In this document: piece after piece, positions 35,928 to 45,854 of the stretch
Layout: the number at the start of each line of letters is the position of its first letter
Numbering within the stretch: the first letter of the stretch is position 1
Source: an uncultured Flavobacteriaceae bacterium
GTDB taxonomy: Bacteria; Bacteroidota; Bacteroidia; Flavobacteriales; Flavobacteriaceae
DNA: 64,000 nt
NCBI GenBank assembly: GCA_947486785.1
Contig: CANKUU010000013.1
Coordinates: forward strand, 1-64,000
Reading direction: 5' to 3'
The notes under the pieces: generated by a model
Told to the model about the DNA's origin: nothing
The model's input: only the letters and a program-made list of their open reading frames with translations
Databases searched by the model: none
Program-made: the position numbers and the translations under genes

Positions 35928-36458
35928 ATGGCATCTAAAGTTATTCAGGCGTTTTACAATGATGATGACGTGCTTATGCTCGCTGTCAAAAAAGTAAAAG
36001 CGGCTAAGCATCACATCGAAGAGGTGTATTGTCCTTTTCCAGTACATGGCTTAGACAAAGCAATGGGTCTAGAGCCTACTCGAATTGCAATTACCGCATT
36101 TATCTATGGTTGTATTGGTCTATCAGTTGCAACCGTAATGATGAATTTTATTATGATTGAAGATTGGCCTCAAGATATTGGAGGTAAACCAAGTTTCAGT
36201 TACCTAGAGAATATGCCGGCTTTTGTTCCTATCATGTTTGAGCTAACGGTATTTTTTGCCGCTCACTTAATGGTAATTACCTTTTACATGAGAAGTAGGT
36301 TGTGGCCTTTTAAAAAAGCAGAAAATCCAGATACACGAACCACAGACGATCACTTTGTGATGGAAATAGAGGTTCACGATAATGAGCCAGAACTGTTAAA
36401 TTTGTTGTCAAATACTGGCGCGGTAGAGATTAATATATCAGAAAAAGACCTTCATTAA
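35928..36458 (+). CDS. actD: Alternative complex III subunit ActD (DUF3341)
   Basis: A 176-residue membrane subunit of the complex. Typical DUF3341 features are VEEVYCPFPVHGLDKAMGL-like sequence (here EEVYCPFPVHGLDKAMGL at about 32-49) and two membrane helices (about 57-78 and 100-122). A loop with WPQDIGGKPSF lies between them, and a soluble C-terminal part follows. It binds no known cofactor and is structural in characterised complexes. The 133-base gap from actC is the largest within the operon and includes a small TGCGAT/ATCGCA hairpin. The actE ATG follows two bases after the actD stop codon begins its last base pair run, so coupling is likely. Confidence 0.93.
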   Translation: MASKVIQAFYNDDDVLMLAVKKVKAAKHHIEEVYCPFPVHGLDKAMGLEPTRIAITAFIYGCIGLSVATVMMNFIMIEDWPQDIGGKPSFSYLENMPAFVPIMFELTVFFAAHLMVITFYMRSRLWPFKKAENPDTRTTDDHFVMEIEVHDNEPELLNLLSNTGAVEINISEKDLH

Positions 36459-36459
36459 T

Positions 36460-37020
36460 ATGAATAGTTTTAAGAAATTAGGCGTGATATGCGGATTACT
36501 TGGTGTTTTGGCTTCTTGTCACGATAAGAGTAAGCCTAATTATCAATATATGCCAAATATGTACGAACCTGTAAGTTACGAAACTTACCAAGAAGTTGCG
36601 TTTTTGCCGGATGGGATAGAGGCTCAACTTCCACCCGATCATACGGTACCAAGAGGTTGGTTGCCATATGCTAACGAAAACTCCATAGAGGGTAAAGAAT
36701 TAGCGCGGTTAATGTCTAGCCCATTGGATTCGCTTAAAAGGGAGGCTAATTTGACTAAGGGTGCGGAGTTATATGGTATTTATTGTGCTATATGTCATGG
36801 GTCAAAAGGAAAAGGACAAGGTACCTTAGTAAAACGGGAAAAAATTCTTGGTGTGCCAAGTTATGATGATGTCGCTCGTAATATTACTGTGGGGACAACT
36901 TTTCATACAATACAGTACGGTTTGAACTCTATGGGTTCTTATGCATCACAAATGAATACAGAGGAAATGTGGCAAGTTTCCGAGTATGTCATGCAGTTGA
37001 AACAAGACTTAACTAAATAA
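36460..37020 (+). CDS. actE: Alternative complex III subunit ActE (monoheme cytochrome c lipoprotein)
   Basis: A 186-residue lipoprotein cytochrome. The signal ends LGVLASC with lipidated Cys20 and mature start HDKSK. The heme site is YCAICHGSKGKGQG near residue 105, and a distal Met ligand candidate lies in the GLNSMGSYASQM region. It would sit on the periplasmic face of the complex as an exit heme toward cytochrome oxidase. It starts one base after the actD stop, and actF begins 16 bases after its own stop. Confidence 0.94.
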   Translation: MNSFKKLGVICGLLGVLASCHDKSKPNYQYMPNMYEPVSYETYQEVAFLPDGIEAQLPPDHTVPRGWLPYANENSIEGKELARLMSSPLDSLKREANLTKGAELYGIYCAICHGSKGKGQGTLVKREKILGVPSYDDVARNITVGTTFHTIQYGLNSMGSYASQMNTEEMWQVSEYVMQLKQDLTK

Positions 37021-37036
37021 TACATAGATACTAAAT

Positions 37037-38374
37037 ATGTACACAGTTTCGAACAGATTAAGAATGGGTGCTATCATATTAATGATAGTTGGACTAGTAG
37101 GTATTACCTATGGTTTTTTATCGGCTCCATCTTCGATAGAAGAGGCAAAAGCAATGGTTGCCAGTCATGACGAGGGGCATGGAGAAGATCATGGTAAAAG
37201 TGATTTGCATACCACAGATGGTCATAGTGCAAATACAGATAAAAAAGAAGGGCATGCGATGTCTTCGAGTGATCATGACGCGCATGTTTATCATCAACTG
37301 AGTAATAAGCCTTGGTCGGCATTATATGTTGCGGCATTTTTCTTTTTTATGATTGCCTTAGGGGTGTTAGCATTTTATGCGATTCAAAGAGCAGCCCAAG
37401 CAGGATGGTCACCATTACTTTTTAGAGTAATGGAGGGTATTACAGCATATTTGGTGCCTGGAGGTATTATTATTTTTGTTATTCTGGTTCTATCAGTATT
37501 GCATATGAACCATTTGTTCGTTTGGATGGATCCTGAAGTTGTAGCACATGACGCCTTGTTGCAAGGGAAGAAAGGATTTTTAAATCCTACCTTTTTCTTA
37601 ATTCGTGCGGCTATATTCTTAGGAGGTTGGATCGCATATAGAGAATATTCCAGAAAGCTGTCTTTAGCACAGGATAACGCTGATGATAATTCTAATTTTA
37701 AACTAAATTTTAGAATTTCAGCAGGCTTCCTAGTTTTTTATCTAATATCAGAGTCTATGATGTCATGGGATTGGATAATGAGTGTAGATCCACATTGGTT
37801 TAGTACCTTATTTGGTTGGTACATATTTGCTAGTATGTTCGTTTCGGGTATTACAGTAATTGCAATGGTAACCATATATTTAAAGTCAAAAGGCTTATTG
37901 TCTGATGTTAATGATAGTCATATTCATGATTTGGCTAAATTTATGTTTGGTATAAGCGTATTCTGGACATATTTATGGTTCTCACAGTTTATGCTCATTT
38001 GGTATGCGAATATACCTGAAGAGGTTACTTATTATGTAACAAGAATTCAGGATTATAATTTACCATTCTTTGGAATGATTGTGATGAACTTTTTATTTCC
38101 GGTATTGCTATTAATGAATAGTGATTATAAACGATTAAATTGGTTTGTTGTTATGGCAGGGGTTGTCATATTAGCGGGACATTATATGGATATTTATAAT
38201 GCTATTATGCCAGCTACGGTTGGAGATCAATGGTCTATAGGTATTCCTGAGATTAGCGCAGTTTTATTTTTTGCAGGGCTCTTCATTTTTTGGGTATTTA
38301 GAGCGATTGCAGCTGCACCGTTGCAGCCAAAACGGAACCCGTTTATAGAGGAAAGTAAGCATTTTCATTACTAA
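37037..38374 (+). CDS. actF: Alternative complex III subunit ActF with histidine-rich N-terminal loop
   Basis: A 445-residue NrfD-like membrane subunit paralogous to ActC, with about ten helices. One helix lies at 10-30, then a hydrophilic stretch at about 40-88 with nine histidines (H44 to H86: HDEGHGEDHGK, DGHSAN, EGHAMSSSDHDAH), and the remaining helices follow. Core motifs such as SWDWIMSVDPHWFSTLFGWY and WFSQFMLIWYANIPEE are characteristic. In solved complexes ActF is arranged as a pseudo-symmetric mate of ActC. The His-rich loop could bind Cu or Zn near the oxidase genes, but that is inference. It is followed by coxB after 32 bases. Confidence 0.94.
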   Translation: MYTVSNRLRMGAIILMIVGLVGITYGFLSAPSSIEEAKAMVASHDEGHGEDHGKSDLHTTDGHSANTDKKEGHAMSSSDHDAHVYHQLSNKPWSALYVAAFFFFMIALGVLAFYAIQRAAQAGWSPLLFRVMEGITAYLVPGGIIIFVILVLSVLHMNHLFVWMDPEVVAHDALLQGKKGFLNPTFFLIRAAIFLGGWIAYREYSRKLSLAQDNADDNSNFKLNFRISAGFLVFYLISESMMSWDWIMSVDPHWFSTLFGWYIFASMFVSGITVIAMVTIYLKSKGLLSDVNDSHIHDLAKFMFGISVFWTYLWFSQFMLIWYANIPEEVTYYVTRIQDYNLPFFGMIVMNFLFPVLLLMNSDYKRLNWFVVMAGVVILAGHYMDIYNAIMPATVGDQWSIGIPEISAVLFFAGLFIFWVFRAIAAAPLQPKRNPFIEESKHFHY

Positions 38375-38406
38375 TTAAGATTTAACGTATAACAGTAAAA
38401 CATACG

Positions 38407-39465
38407 ATGACGACATTATTGATATTTATTGTTTTGGGGTTGGTGTTCATTGCAATTTTGCAAATGACGAAGATATTTGAGTTATCGCAGCTCAAGTCTG
38501 AACAATCTCAAATTGCGAACGATTCAGATAATAAGAATAACGGTTATATGTTATTCGCTTTTATGGTATTTACATACTTAATTACCATATTTTCATTTTG
38601 GAACTACGGAAAATTTTTGTTGCCCGATTCAGCCTCTGAACATGGTAAAGATTACGATAGCTTGATGTTGGTGTCTTTTGCCATCATTTTTACGGTTCAG
38701 TTCATAACACAATTCTTATTACATTATTTTGGGTTTAAGTATCGTGGTAAAAAAGGAAAGAAAGCCCTGTTTTATGCAGACAATGATCGTTTGGAGTTTA
38801 TTTGGACAATCATACCGGTGATTGTTTTGGCAGGCCTAATTTTATGGGGTTTATTTACTTGGACTAATATCATGGATGTAAATGATGAAGATGATCCATT
38901 AGTGGTAGAATTATACGCTCAGCAATTTAATTGGACGGCTAGATATGCCGGTACGGATAATGTCCTTGGAGGTGCTAATGTTCGTTTAATTGATATTGAT
39001 AAAGCAAATGTTTTAGGGCTTGATGAGGCAGATACGTATGCTAACGATGATATTATTGTTAAAGAGCTGCATTTACCTGTGGGTCGTAAAGTTAATTTTT
39101 ATTTTAGATCTCAAGACGTTTTACATTCTGCTTATATGCCCCACTTTAGAGCGCAAATGAATTGTGTTCCTGGTATGATTACTGAGTTTTCTTTTACTCC
39201 AATTACTACAACTGCGGACATGAGAAAGAACCCGGAGGTCATTGATAAAGTAAATCGAACAAATAAAATTCGTGCTGAAAAAGCGGCAGCGGGTGAGGAA
39301 AACAAGGAGCCATGGGAGTTTGATTATATTTTGTTGTGTAATAAAATTTGTGGTAAATCGCATTATAATATGCAAATGAAGATTATTGTAGAAACCCAAG
39401 AGGAATACGATGCTTGGATTAAAGAACAACAAACTTTTAGCCAGACAATGGCAGCAGTACAATAA
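38407..39465 (+). CDS. coxB: Cytochrome c oxidase subunit II
   Basis: A 352-residue CuA-bearing subunit. Three hydrophobic segments are seen: an extra N-terminal helix at 2-22, then about 47-67 and 80-103, and a further one near 137-158 before the soluble domain. The cupredoxin domain has DVLHSAYMPHFRAQMNCVPG (His ligand) and the CuA motif CNKICGKSHYNM, which supplies both cysteines, the His and the Met. No heme-c domain is fused. It receives electrons from the act complex encoded directly upstream and passes them to CoxA. It lies 32 bases after actF and 44 before coxA. Confidence 0.96.
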   Translation: MTTLLIFIVLGLVFIAILQMTKIFELSQLKSEQSQIANDSDNKNNGYMLFAFMVFTYLITIFSFWNYGKFLLPDSASEHGKDYDSLMLVSFAIIFTVQFITQFLLHYFGFKYRGKKGKKALFYADNDRLEFIWTIIPVIVLAGLILWGLFTWTNIMDVNDEDDPLVVELYAQQFNWTARYAGTDNVLGGANVRLIDIDKANVLGLDEADTYANDDIIVKELHLPVGRKVNFYFRSQDVLHSAYMPHFRAQMNCVPGMITEFSFTPITTTADMRKNPEVIDKVNRTNKIRAEKAAAGEENKEPWEFDYILLCNKICGKSHYNMQMKIIVETQEEYDAWIKEQQTFSQTMAAVQ

Positions 39466-39509
39466 TTTAGATTCAAAAAATTAGATTAATAAAAAAATAA
39501 CAATCGAAT

Positions 39510-41339
39510 ATGTCAGCAACAGGACACATACAAGGAGATGATCATAGCCATGATGTAGGGCATCATCACCACAAAGAGACCTTTGTTACTAAATATATTT
39601 TTAGTCAAGATCATAAAATGATTGCCAAGCAATACCTTATTACAGGGGTGTTGGTAATGGGTTTTATAGGAATTGCAATGTCCTTAATGTTTAGAATGCA
39701 ATTGGCTTGGCCTGCAGAATCATTTATGATTTTTGAGTCACTTCTAGGGAAGTGGGCTCCTGAAGGTGTTATGGATGCAGATATTTATTTATCACTGGTT
39801 ACCATGCACGGTACCATAATGGTGTTCTTCGTGTTAACCGCGGGTCTAAGTGGTACCTTTAGTAATTTATTAATTCCGCTTCAAATTGGTGCTAGGGATA
39901 TGGCGTCTGGCTTCCTTAATATGCTATCTTTTTGGCTGTTTTTCCTTTCTTGTGTAATAATGGTATTATCATTGTTTGTAGAAGCCGGACCAGCATCAGC
40001 AGGATGGACAATCTACCCACCTTTAAGTGCTTTACCTATGGCACAGCCCGGGTCTGGTATGGGAATGACCTTGTGGTTAGTATCAATGGCTATTTTCATT
40101 GCTTCATCGCTTTTGGGTTCTTTGAACTATATAGTAACAGTAATTAATTTGCGAACTAAGGGTATGTCAATGACGAGATTACCTTTAACTATATGGGCGT
40201 TTTTTGTAACTGCCATCATAGGTGTTATTTCGTTTCCGGTATTACTCTCTGCTGCACTTCTATTGATTATGGATAGAAGTTTTGGTACATCATTCTTTTT
40301 ATCCGATATTTTTATTCAAGGAGAAGCACTTCATTACCAAGGTGGTTCACCAGTATTGTTTGAACACCTCTTTTGGTTTCTAGGTCACCCAGAGGTGTAT
40401 ATCGTATTACTGCCTGCATTAGGTATTACCTCCGAAGTAATGTCAACCAATGCAAGAAAGCCCATTTTCGGATATCGGGCTATGATTGCCTCCATTATGG
40501 CAATTGCCTTTTTGTCAACTATCGTTTGGGGACATCATATGTTTATCTCAGGAATGAACCCTTTCTTAGGATCAGTATTTACCTTTACTACATTGTTAAT
40601 TGCTATACCATCTGCAGTAAAAGCATTCAATTACATTACTACGTTATGGAAAGGTAACCTTCAGCTCAATCCTGCCATGTTATTTTCAATTGGTTTGGTG
40701 TCTACTTTTATTACAGGAGGTTTAACAGGAATTATATTGGGCGATAGTACGCTAGATATTAACGTTCATGATACTTATTTTGTGGTGGCTCACTTTCATT
40801 TAGTAATGGGTATATCTGCTTTATATGGTCTGTTTGCAGGAGTTTATCATTGGTTCCCTAAGATGTTTGAGGGTAGGTTGATGAATAAAAATTTAGGTTA
40901 TGCTCATTTTTGGATTACTGCGGTTTGTGCTTATGGTATTTTCTTTCCTATGCATTTTGTAGGTATGGCCGGTGTGCCGAGACGTTATTATCAAAATACC
41001 GCGTTTCCTATGTTTGATGAATTAACAGATGTTCAAATCTTAATGACAGTATTTGCTCTAATTGCAGGTGCAGCTCAATTGATATTTGTCTATAATTTTA
41101 TTTCAAGTATGTTTTCAAAGAAAGTGGGTCCAAAGAATCCATGGAATTCGAATACACTTGAATGGACTACAGATGTAAAACATATACACGGCAATTGGGA
41201 TGGACCAATACCTGAGGTTCATCGATGGGCTTATGATTACAGTAAAGTTGATGAAAACGGTGAGTATATTATTCCAGGTCAAGATTTTGTTCCGCAAACA
41301 GTACCACTTCAAAAGGACGAGGAAGAAATGAACCATTAG
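39510..41339 (+). CDS. coxA: Cytochrome c oxidase subunit I
   Basis: A 609-residue heme-copper oxidase catalytic subunit with twelve helices. Seen are the low-spin heme His in VTMHGTIMVFFVL, LIPLQIGARDMASGFLNMLS with the D-channel-type polar residues, and HPEVYIVLLPALGI with the Cu-ligand His and cross-linked Tyr. Also present are WGHHMFISGMNPFLG with the two CuB His, and HDTYFVVAHFHLVMG with the heme His pair. The N-terminus carries seven histidines (H6 to H21). This is an A-family oxidase. No subunit III gene follows; the operon ends at a terminator, so coxC must be elsewhere if present. Confidence 0.97.
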   Translation: MSATGHIQGDDHSHDVGHHHHKETFVTKYIFSQDHKMIAKQYLITGVLVMGFIGIAMSLMFRMQLAWPAESFMIFESLLGKWAPEGVMDADIYLSLVTMHGTIMVFFVLTAGLSGTFSNLLIPLQIGARDMASGFLNMLSFWLFFLSCVIMVLSLFVEAGPASAGWTIYPPLSALPMAQPGSGMGMTLWLVSMAIFIASSLLGSLNYIVTVINLRTKGMSMTRLPLTIWAFFVTAIIGVISFPVLLSAALLLIMDRSFGTSFFLSDIFIQGEALHYQGGSPVLFEHLFWFLGHPEVYIVLLPALGITSEVMSTNARKPIFGYRAMIASIMAIAFLSTIVWGHHMFISGMNPFLGSVFTFTTLLIAIPSAVKAFNYITTLWKGNLQLNPAMLFSIGLVSTFITGGLTGIILGDSTLDINVHDTYFVVAHFHLVMGISALYGLFAGVYHWFPKMFEGRLMNKNLGYAHFWITAVCAYGIFFPMHFVGMAGVPRRYYQNTAFPMFDELTDVQILMTVFALIAGAAQLIFVYNFISSMFSKKVGPKNPWNSNTLEWTTDVKHIHGNWDGPIPEVHRWAYDYSKVDENGEYIIPGQDFVPQTVPLQKDEEEMNH

Positions 41340-41356
41340 TGATAAAATTTTCAAAT

Positions 41357-41393
41357 AAAAAATGCCCATCTTTTATAGTTGGGCATTTTTTTT
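41357..41393 (+). terminator. Intrinsic terminator of the act-cox operon
   Basis: AATGCCCA (41361-41368) pairs with TGGGCATT (41380-41387), extended by an A run on the left and eight T on the right. It lies 18 bases after the coxA stop. Confidence 0.9.
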
Positions 41394-41625
41394 GCTTACT
41401 ATGCTTATGATATAGTACTTATTCGTCTTATCGTTTAATATTGGCTTTATCAGAAAATCATTTAGGATCAGTAAAATAGGTCCATTCTATACAATTACTA
41501 AATAGGTATTAAGTGATTTATATAGAATTTTTCCTGGTTTTGTAGGGTGCTTATTAAAATTTACTAACCAATATTCCCGGTTTAAGTATTATATTTAGAG
41601 CAGGATCTTAATAACATATTTGTTT

Positions 41626-42447
41626 ATGAAAAATAGTATTTTTTTACTGTCGATGTTCGTTTGCTTTCAGGTAGTTTCTCAGCGCAAGCCTAAGATCAAG
41701 GGGAATAGAAATGTAATTGAAGTTACTAAAGATTTACCTGCATTTCATACGATACATTTAATTGATGATCTTGAAGTTTCTTTAAATCACGCTAGTAAAG
41801 AAGGTTATGTGCTTAATAGCGATGATAATCTTGTAGATATTTTAAAATTTAAAGTAGAAGATAGTGTTTTAACGGTGAGCTCTTTTTATAAGATTACCTC
41901 TAAAAAAAAGCTAGATATTATCATAAATTATTCTAATCTTTCCAAATTAGTGGTTCGAGATGGTAAACTGAAAATGGACCGCCCTATTCAATCAGAGGAG
42001 TTAATTATTGAAACTTTTGGTTCTGCGAAGGTCGATTTGCAATCAGAGGCAGATTTTACCAAAATCATTATGGAAGGTAACAGTTCTGGTGATTTTAATG
42101 TTAGAAGTGATACCTTAAGTGTCATTTTAAAGGATAGAGTTGATGCGAGTGTTTATTCGATTAGCAAACAAACATTGGCAACATTGTATTCAACTTCTTC
42201 GTTAAAGGGTGAAGGTACAGCGGTAGCGCTTAGCGCACGCCTCTTTGATAAATCTAGTGTAAAGGCACAAAAGTTACAAGTTGAGAATGTTGAAGTGATT
42301 GCCTCCGGTTCGACAAGTGCAAAGGTATATGCTAGCAAAAACTTTCAGCTAAGCGCTGAGGGGTCTTCTAAAACCTATCTTAGCGGCGATGCTAAAATTG
42401 AAATTTTAAAGTTTACCGATGTTTCTGAATTACACAAAGAGGATTAA
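41626..42447 (+). CDS. Secreted GIN-domain (DUF2807) protein
   Basis: A 273-residue protein from the ATG at 41626; a TTG two codons upstream is less likely. Residues 1-19 form a signal peptide (KNSIFLLSMFVCFQVVSQ). The rest is a DUF2807 head-GIN beta-helix-like domain (about 35-270) made of repeating short strands with many Ser, Lys and Val (LSKLVVRDGKLK, AKVDLQSEADFTKIIMEGNS, SGSTSAKVYASKNF). These proteins are exported to the periplasm or outer membrane and bind unknown ligands; no catalytic residues are apparent. It stands alone between the act-cox terminator and a convergent acyl-CoA oxidase-like gene. Confidence 0.85.
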   Translation: MKNSIFLLSMFVCFQVVSQRKPKIKGNRNVIEVTKDLPAFHTIHLIDDLEVSLNHASKEGYVLNSDDNLVDILKFKVEDSVLTVSSFYKITSKKKLDIIINYSNLSKLVVRDGKLKMDRPIQSEELIIETFGSAKVDLQSEADFTKIIMEGNSSGDFNVRSDTLSVILKDRVDASVYSISKQTLATLYSTSSLKGEGTAVALSARLFDKSSVKAQKLQVENVEVIASGSTSAKVYASKNFQLSAEGSSKTYLSGDAKIEILKFTDVSELHKED

Positions 42448-42468
42448 GTATTTACACTAAGAACATGT

Positions 42469-44736
42469 TTAAGAATTTGCAATAGGGGCACTCATACAGT
42501 GCTCAGGAATTCCAAAACCAGCTACTAGTACCTCTATATGAGGTCTCATCTCTGTACATAAACGCTCTACTCTTTGCCGTATGGCTTTAGATTTAGCTCC
42601 TGATATGTATCCTTGCTCTAAATACCACTGCGCATCTTTCCTAATGGTATATAGGGCATGTAAGGTTCCTATTTTTTTAAATAAAATTTTGTTTTTACCT
42701 TCAGGCATTTTAGTTACATAATCTGAAAATGTTTTATAAGCTAATTCTGTGGCATAAGCTTTACCTAAAGCAATTAGGTGTGTCTGAACTTTCATAAACG
42801 CTTGATAAGAAGGCATGCCTTGTTTAATAAACCCTCGTATTCGCATCGCTAGTGTATAGGTAAGCCTTCGTGTTCTATAGGCAAAAGCATGCTGGTGAAA
42901 GTTCATATGATATAAGTGTGAAATATCTACGTTGTTGGTATATATCGGATTAATAGTCGTCAACTTATCATTGATCTGTGAGCCGAGTAATTTTAGTACT
43001 GCAGAAAAACCTGTACTATTAAATTCAGATTTAAAATCAGAAAGAACACCTTTTGCCGCTAGAAGTAGTAAAACGGTATTATCTCCTTCAAATGTTGTAA
43101 AAATATCTACATCACCTTTAAGGTCAGCAATTCTATTTTCTATTAAATAACCCTTTCCTCCGCAAGCCTCTCTACACTCTTGTATAGTGTCGTTAGCGTA
43201 CCAGGTGATTATAGATTTTAAACCTGCTACTTGGGTTTCTATTATCCGTTTGTCTGGTTGTGTTTCATCACAGTAGTTCTCCATCATTTTATCGAGGGTA
43301 ATATGATACACATAAGCACTTGCCACTAGAGGGGTTAGCCGTAATTGGTGGCTCGGATAATCCATCAAAAGATCTTCTTGTATTTTTATGCTATCATTAA
43401 ATTGTCTTCTCTTGAGTGCATGTTTGATGGCTACTGTTAAAGCCATTTTGGCACCCCCTAACCCTGCTCTTGCAACGCAAATTCTACCGCCGACTAAGGT
43501 GCTAAGCATGGTAAAAAATCTTTTGCTTGGATTTTTGATGTTGGAGTGATAAGAACCGTCATCTTTTATAGTGCCATATTTGTCAAGAAGGTTTGCTCTA
43601 GGAACAGAAACCTGATTAAACCAAATTTTGCCATTATCTACTCCGTTGAGGCCAAGTTTGTAGCCATTATCTTCGACTTTAATACCTGCTAAAAGCTTAT
43701 GGTTCGAATCTCTTAGTGTAACCAATATAGCATGAACACCTTCATTTTTTCCGTTGACAATTAATTGTGCGAATACAGAGGCCATTTTAGAATGAAGGGC
43801 ATTTCCAATATATTCTTTGTTGTCATTTTTTCCTGGGGTATGTAGTACAATGCTATCGGTTTCTTTATGGTAGGTTGCGGTGGTTTTTATCCCTCTTACA
43901 TTAGAGCCATGTCCAGTTTCGGTCATGGCAAAGCAACCTAATAAGCTTGCGTTACCTGCAGCTCTCAGGTATAAGTCATGATGTTTTTTGGTTCCTAGCT
44001 TTTGAATACTTCCGCCGAAAAGTCCTACCTGTACTCCAAATTTTATGGCAAGACTACCGTCAACGAACATCATATTTTCGAACATTTTCGCATAACCCTC
44101 CATATCTTCAGCCCCACCATAAACTTTAGGATATGCAAGTGACCCAAAGCCTTTACGAGCTAAATGTTGCGTTTGGTTTAAGACAATTGCTCTAAATGCT
44201 TTTTTGTCTCTAGTAATTTGCCATTTAAAAATAGGGTCTTTTATTGTTTCTCTAAAAGCGTCAATTACTGCTGCATCCTTACCTTTTAAAATTGTGTCGA
44301 TCTCATTTGCATTATAGTAATTAGAACTTATTTCATGAACCACGTCAACATCGAAAAGGTGGTTGTAGTGATTGGGTTGAATACCCAAATTTAGTTCAAT
44401 ATGCTTTAGACTTTCATTAATGGGACATGTTTTATAATAGGAGCAAACGACTTTTTGACTAAAAGAACTTAACGGATATGTTTCTGCTTCTATCAATTTA
44501 ACGCCAGAATTTGAAACAATTGTCTTCCATTTTTTTAGAAGCATATTTGCAGGAGGCTGTTTTGGGTTTAACCACAATAGCAGCTCTTTTTTCTCTTTTA
44601 AAGATAAGTTTTTGTCAGTTTTTATAGCATTTTCAACAACATTTAGTTCAGAAGCAGTAACCAAATCGTCTGACCAAATTACATAAAAGAAGGGTATGTA
44701 TTGCAAAAGGGCAGCGTGATAAATATTTTTTGTCAT
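42469..44736 (-). CDS. Acyl-CoA dehydrogenase/oxidase family protein (ACOX-like)
   Basis: A 755-residue flavoprotein longer than ordinary acyl-CoA dehydrogenases (about 380) and laid out like acyl-CoA oxidases. A helical N-terminal part is followed by the FAD domain from about 170 ([20 protein letters not shown], the classic TE.gHGS.v motif). Next come the middle beta domain and a C-terminal helical domain. [20 protein letters not shown] and [15 protein letters not shown] near 515-550 contain the region of the catalytic base. It should perform the first, double-bond-forming step of fatty acyl-CoA beta-oxidation, passing electrons to oxygen or a carrier. It is divergent from ruvB with under 100 bases between. 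Confidence 0.9.
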   Translation of the reverse strand: MTKNIYHAALLQYIPFFYVIWSDDLVTASELNVVENAIKTDKNLSLKEKKELLLWLNPKQPPANMLLKKWKTIVSNSGVKLIEAETYPLSSFSQKVVCSYYKTCPINESLKHIELNLGIQPNHYNHLFDVDVVHEISSNYYNANEIDTILKGKDAAVIDAFRETIKDPIFKWQITRDKKAFRAIVLNQTQHLARKGFGSLAYPKVYGGAEDMEGYAKMFENMMFVDGSLAIKFGVQVGLFGGSIQKLGTKKHHDLYLRAAGNASLLGCFAMTETGHGSNVRGIKTTATYHKETDSIVLHTPGKNDNKEYIGNALHSKMASVFAQLIVNGKNEGVHAILVTLRDSNHKLLAGIKVEDNGYKLGLNGVDNGKIWFNQVSVPRANLLDKYGTIKDDGSYHSNIKNPSKRFFTMLSTLVGGRICVARAGLGGAKMALTVAIKHALKRRQFNDSIKIQEDLLMDYPSHQLRLTPLVASAYVYHITLDKMMENYCDETQPDKRIIETQVAGLKSIITWYANDTIQECREACGGKGYLIENRIADLKGDVDIFTTFEGDNTVLLLLAAKGVLSDFKSEFNSTGFSAVLKLLGSQINDKLTTINPIYTNNVDISHLYHMNFHQHAFAYRTRRLTYTLAMRIRGFIKQGMPSYQAFMKVQTHLIALGKAYATELAYKTFSDYVTKMPEGKNKILFKKIGTLHALYTIRKDAQWYLEQGYISGAKSKAIRQRVERLCTEMRPHIEVLVAGFGIPEHCMSAPIANS

Positions 44737-44818
44737 GGTTTAAATTTACGAATTTTATTTGCTTCAGTTTGTCTATATACTTTGGTGTTTATCATGGTTA
44801 CCTTCATTCTTTTTCTAC

Positions 44819-44826
44819 TATCTTTG
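44819..44826 (+). promoter_or_regulatory. -7 promoter element immediately upstream of ruvB
   Basis: TATCTTTG matches TAnnTTTG, but it ends only 5 bases before the ruvB ATG at 44832, and no good TTTG lies 19 bases upstream. If used, the mRNA would be nearly leaderless. Low certainty. Confidence 0.3.
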
Positions 44827-44831
44827 TAGAG

Positions 44832-45854
44832 ATGAATGAATTTTTAGACCCTTCTGCTGAAAATCTTTCGAATGAAGAATTCGATATAGAGAGAGCGTTA
44901 AGACCCATAAGTTTTAATGATTTTACAGGTCAAGAACAGGTTTTAGAAAACCTAAAGGTTTTTGTTGAGGCAGCCAACTTACGAGGTGAAGCCTTAGATC
45001 ATACTTTATTTCATGGCCCTCCAGGCCTAGGTAAAACTACCTTGGCAAATATTCTTGCGAATGAGCTCGGGGTAGGTATTAAAATAACCTCAGGTCCTGT
45101 TTTAGATAAACCAGGTGATTTGGCGGGTTTGCTTACAAACCTTGATGAACGAGATGTGTTGTTTATTGATGAAATTCACCGTTTAAGTCCTATAGTAGAG
45201 GAGTATTTGTATTCCGCTATGGAAGATTATCGAATTGATATTATGATTGAAACGGGGCCTAATGCACGTTCGGTTCAAATAAATTTAAGTCCATTTACCC
45301 TTATAGGGGCTACTACGCGATCTGGCTTGCTTACAGCCCCAATGCGAGCGAGATTTGGTATTCAAAGTCGCCTACAATATTATTCCACAGAATTACTGTC
45401 TACCATTGTGGTACGTAGTGCTGAAATTTTAAATGTACCCATTTCTCAAGAAGCAGCTATCGAAATCGCAGGTAGAAGCAGAGGAACCCCAAGAATATGT
45501 AATTCGCTATTACGTCGCGTTCGTGATTTTGCTCAAATAAAAGGAAACGGTAGTATTGATATTGAAATTTCTAAATTTAGCCTTAAAGCCCTAAATGTAG
45601 ATGCCCATGGTTTAGATGAAATGGATAATAAAATTCTTTCAACTATAATCGATAAATTTAAGGGTGGGCCTGTTGGAATTACAACTATTGCAACTGCAGT
45701 AAGTGAAAGTGCTGAAACGATTGAAGAAGTTTATGAGCCATTTTTAATACAGCAAGGTTTTTTGATGCGAACACCAAGAGGTCGTGAAGTTACCGAACAA
45801 GCTTATAAGCATTTAGGTAAAATTAAAGGAGGATCTCAGCCAGGCTTATTTTAG
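44832..45854 (+). CDS. ruvB: Holliday junction branch migration ATPase RuvB
   Basis: A 340-residue AAA+ motor that drives branch migration with RuvA. The start at 44832 ([12 protein letters not shown]) is chosen because the 34 in-frame residues upstream are not RuvB-like. Walker A is GPPGLGKTT near residue 62, Walker B FIDEIHRL, sensor and arginine-finger regions are in [20 protein letters not shown], and the winged helix ends [15 protein letters not shown]. The length is normal. ruvA lies about 9 kb away in this window, so the two subunits are not in one operon. A P450 relic follows at once. Confidence 0.97.
   Translation: MNEFLDPSAENLSNEEFDIERALRPISFNDFTGQEQVLENLKVFVEAANLRGEALDHTLFHGPPGLGKTTLANILANELGVGIKITSGPVLDKPGDLAGLLTNLDERDVLFIDEIHRLSPIVEEYLYSAMEDYRIDIMIETGPNARSVQINLSPFTLIGATTRSGLLTAPMRARFGIQSRLQYYSTELLSTIVVRSAEILNVPISQEAAIEIAGRSRGTPRICNSLLRRVRDFAQIKGNGSIDIEISKFSLKALNVDAHGLDEMDNKILSTIIDKFKGGPVGITTIATAVSESAETIEEVYEPFLIQQGFLMRTPRGREVTEQAYKHLGKIKGGSQPGLF

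Noticed and set aside
41394-41625. A small RNA gene after the act-cox terminator
   Set aside because: The interval is AT-rich with no promoter consensus, stable hairpin or terminator of its own.
44730-44831. Upstream in-frame extension of ruvB by 34 codons
   Set aside because: The added residues are hydrophobic and unlike any RuvB N-terminus, overlap the divergent gene's start and precede the only -7-like element; the ATG at 44832 gives a normal length.
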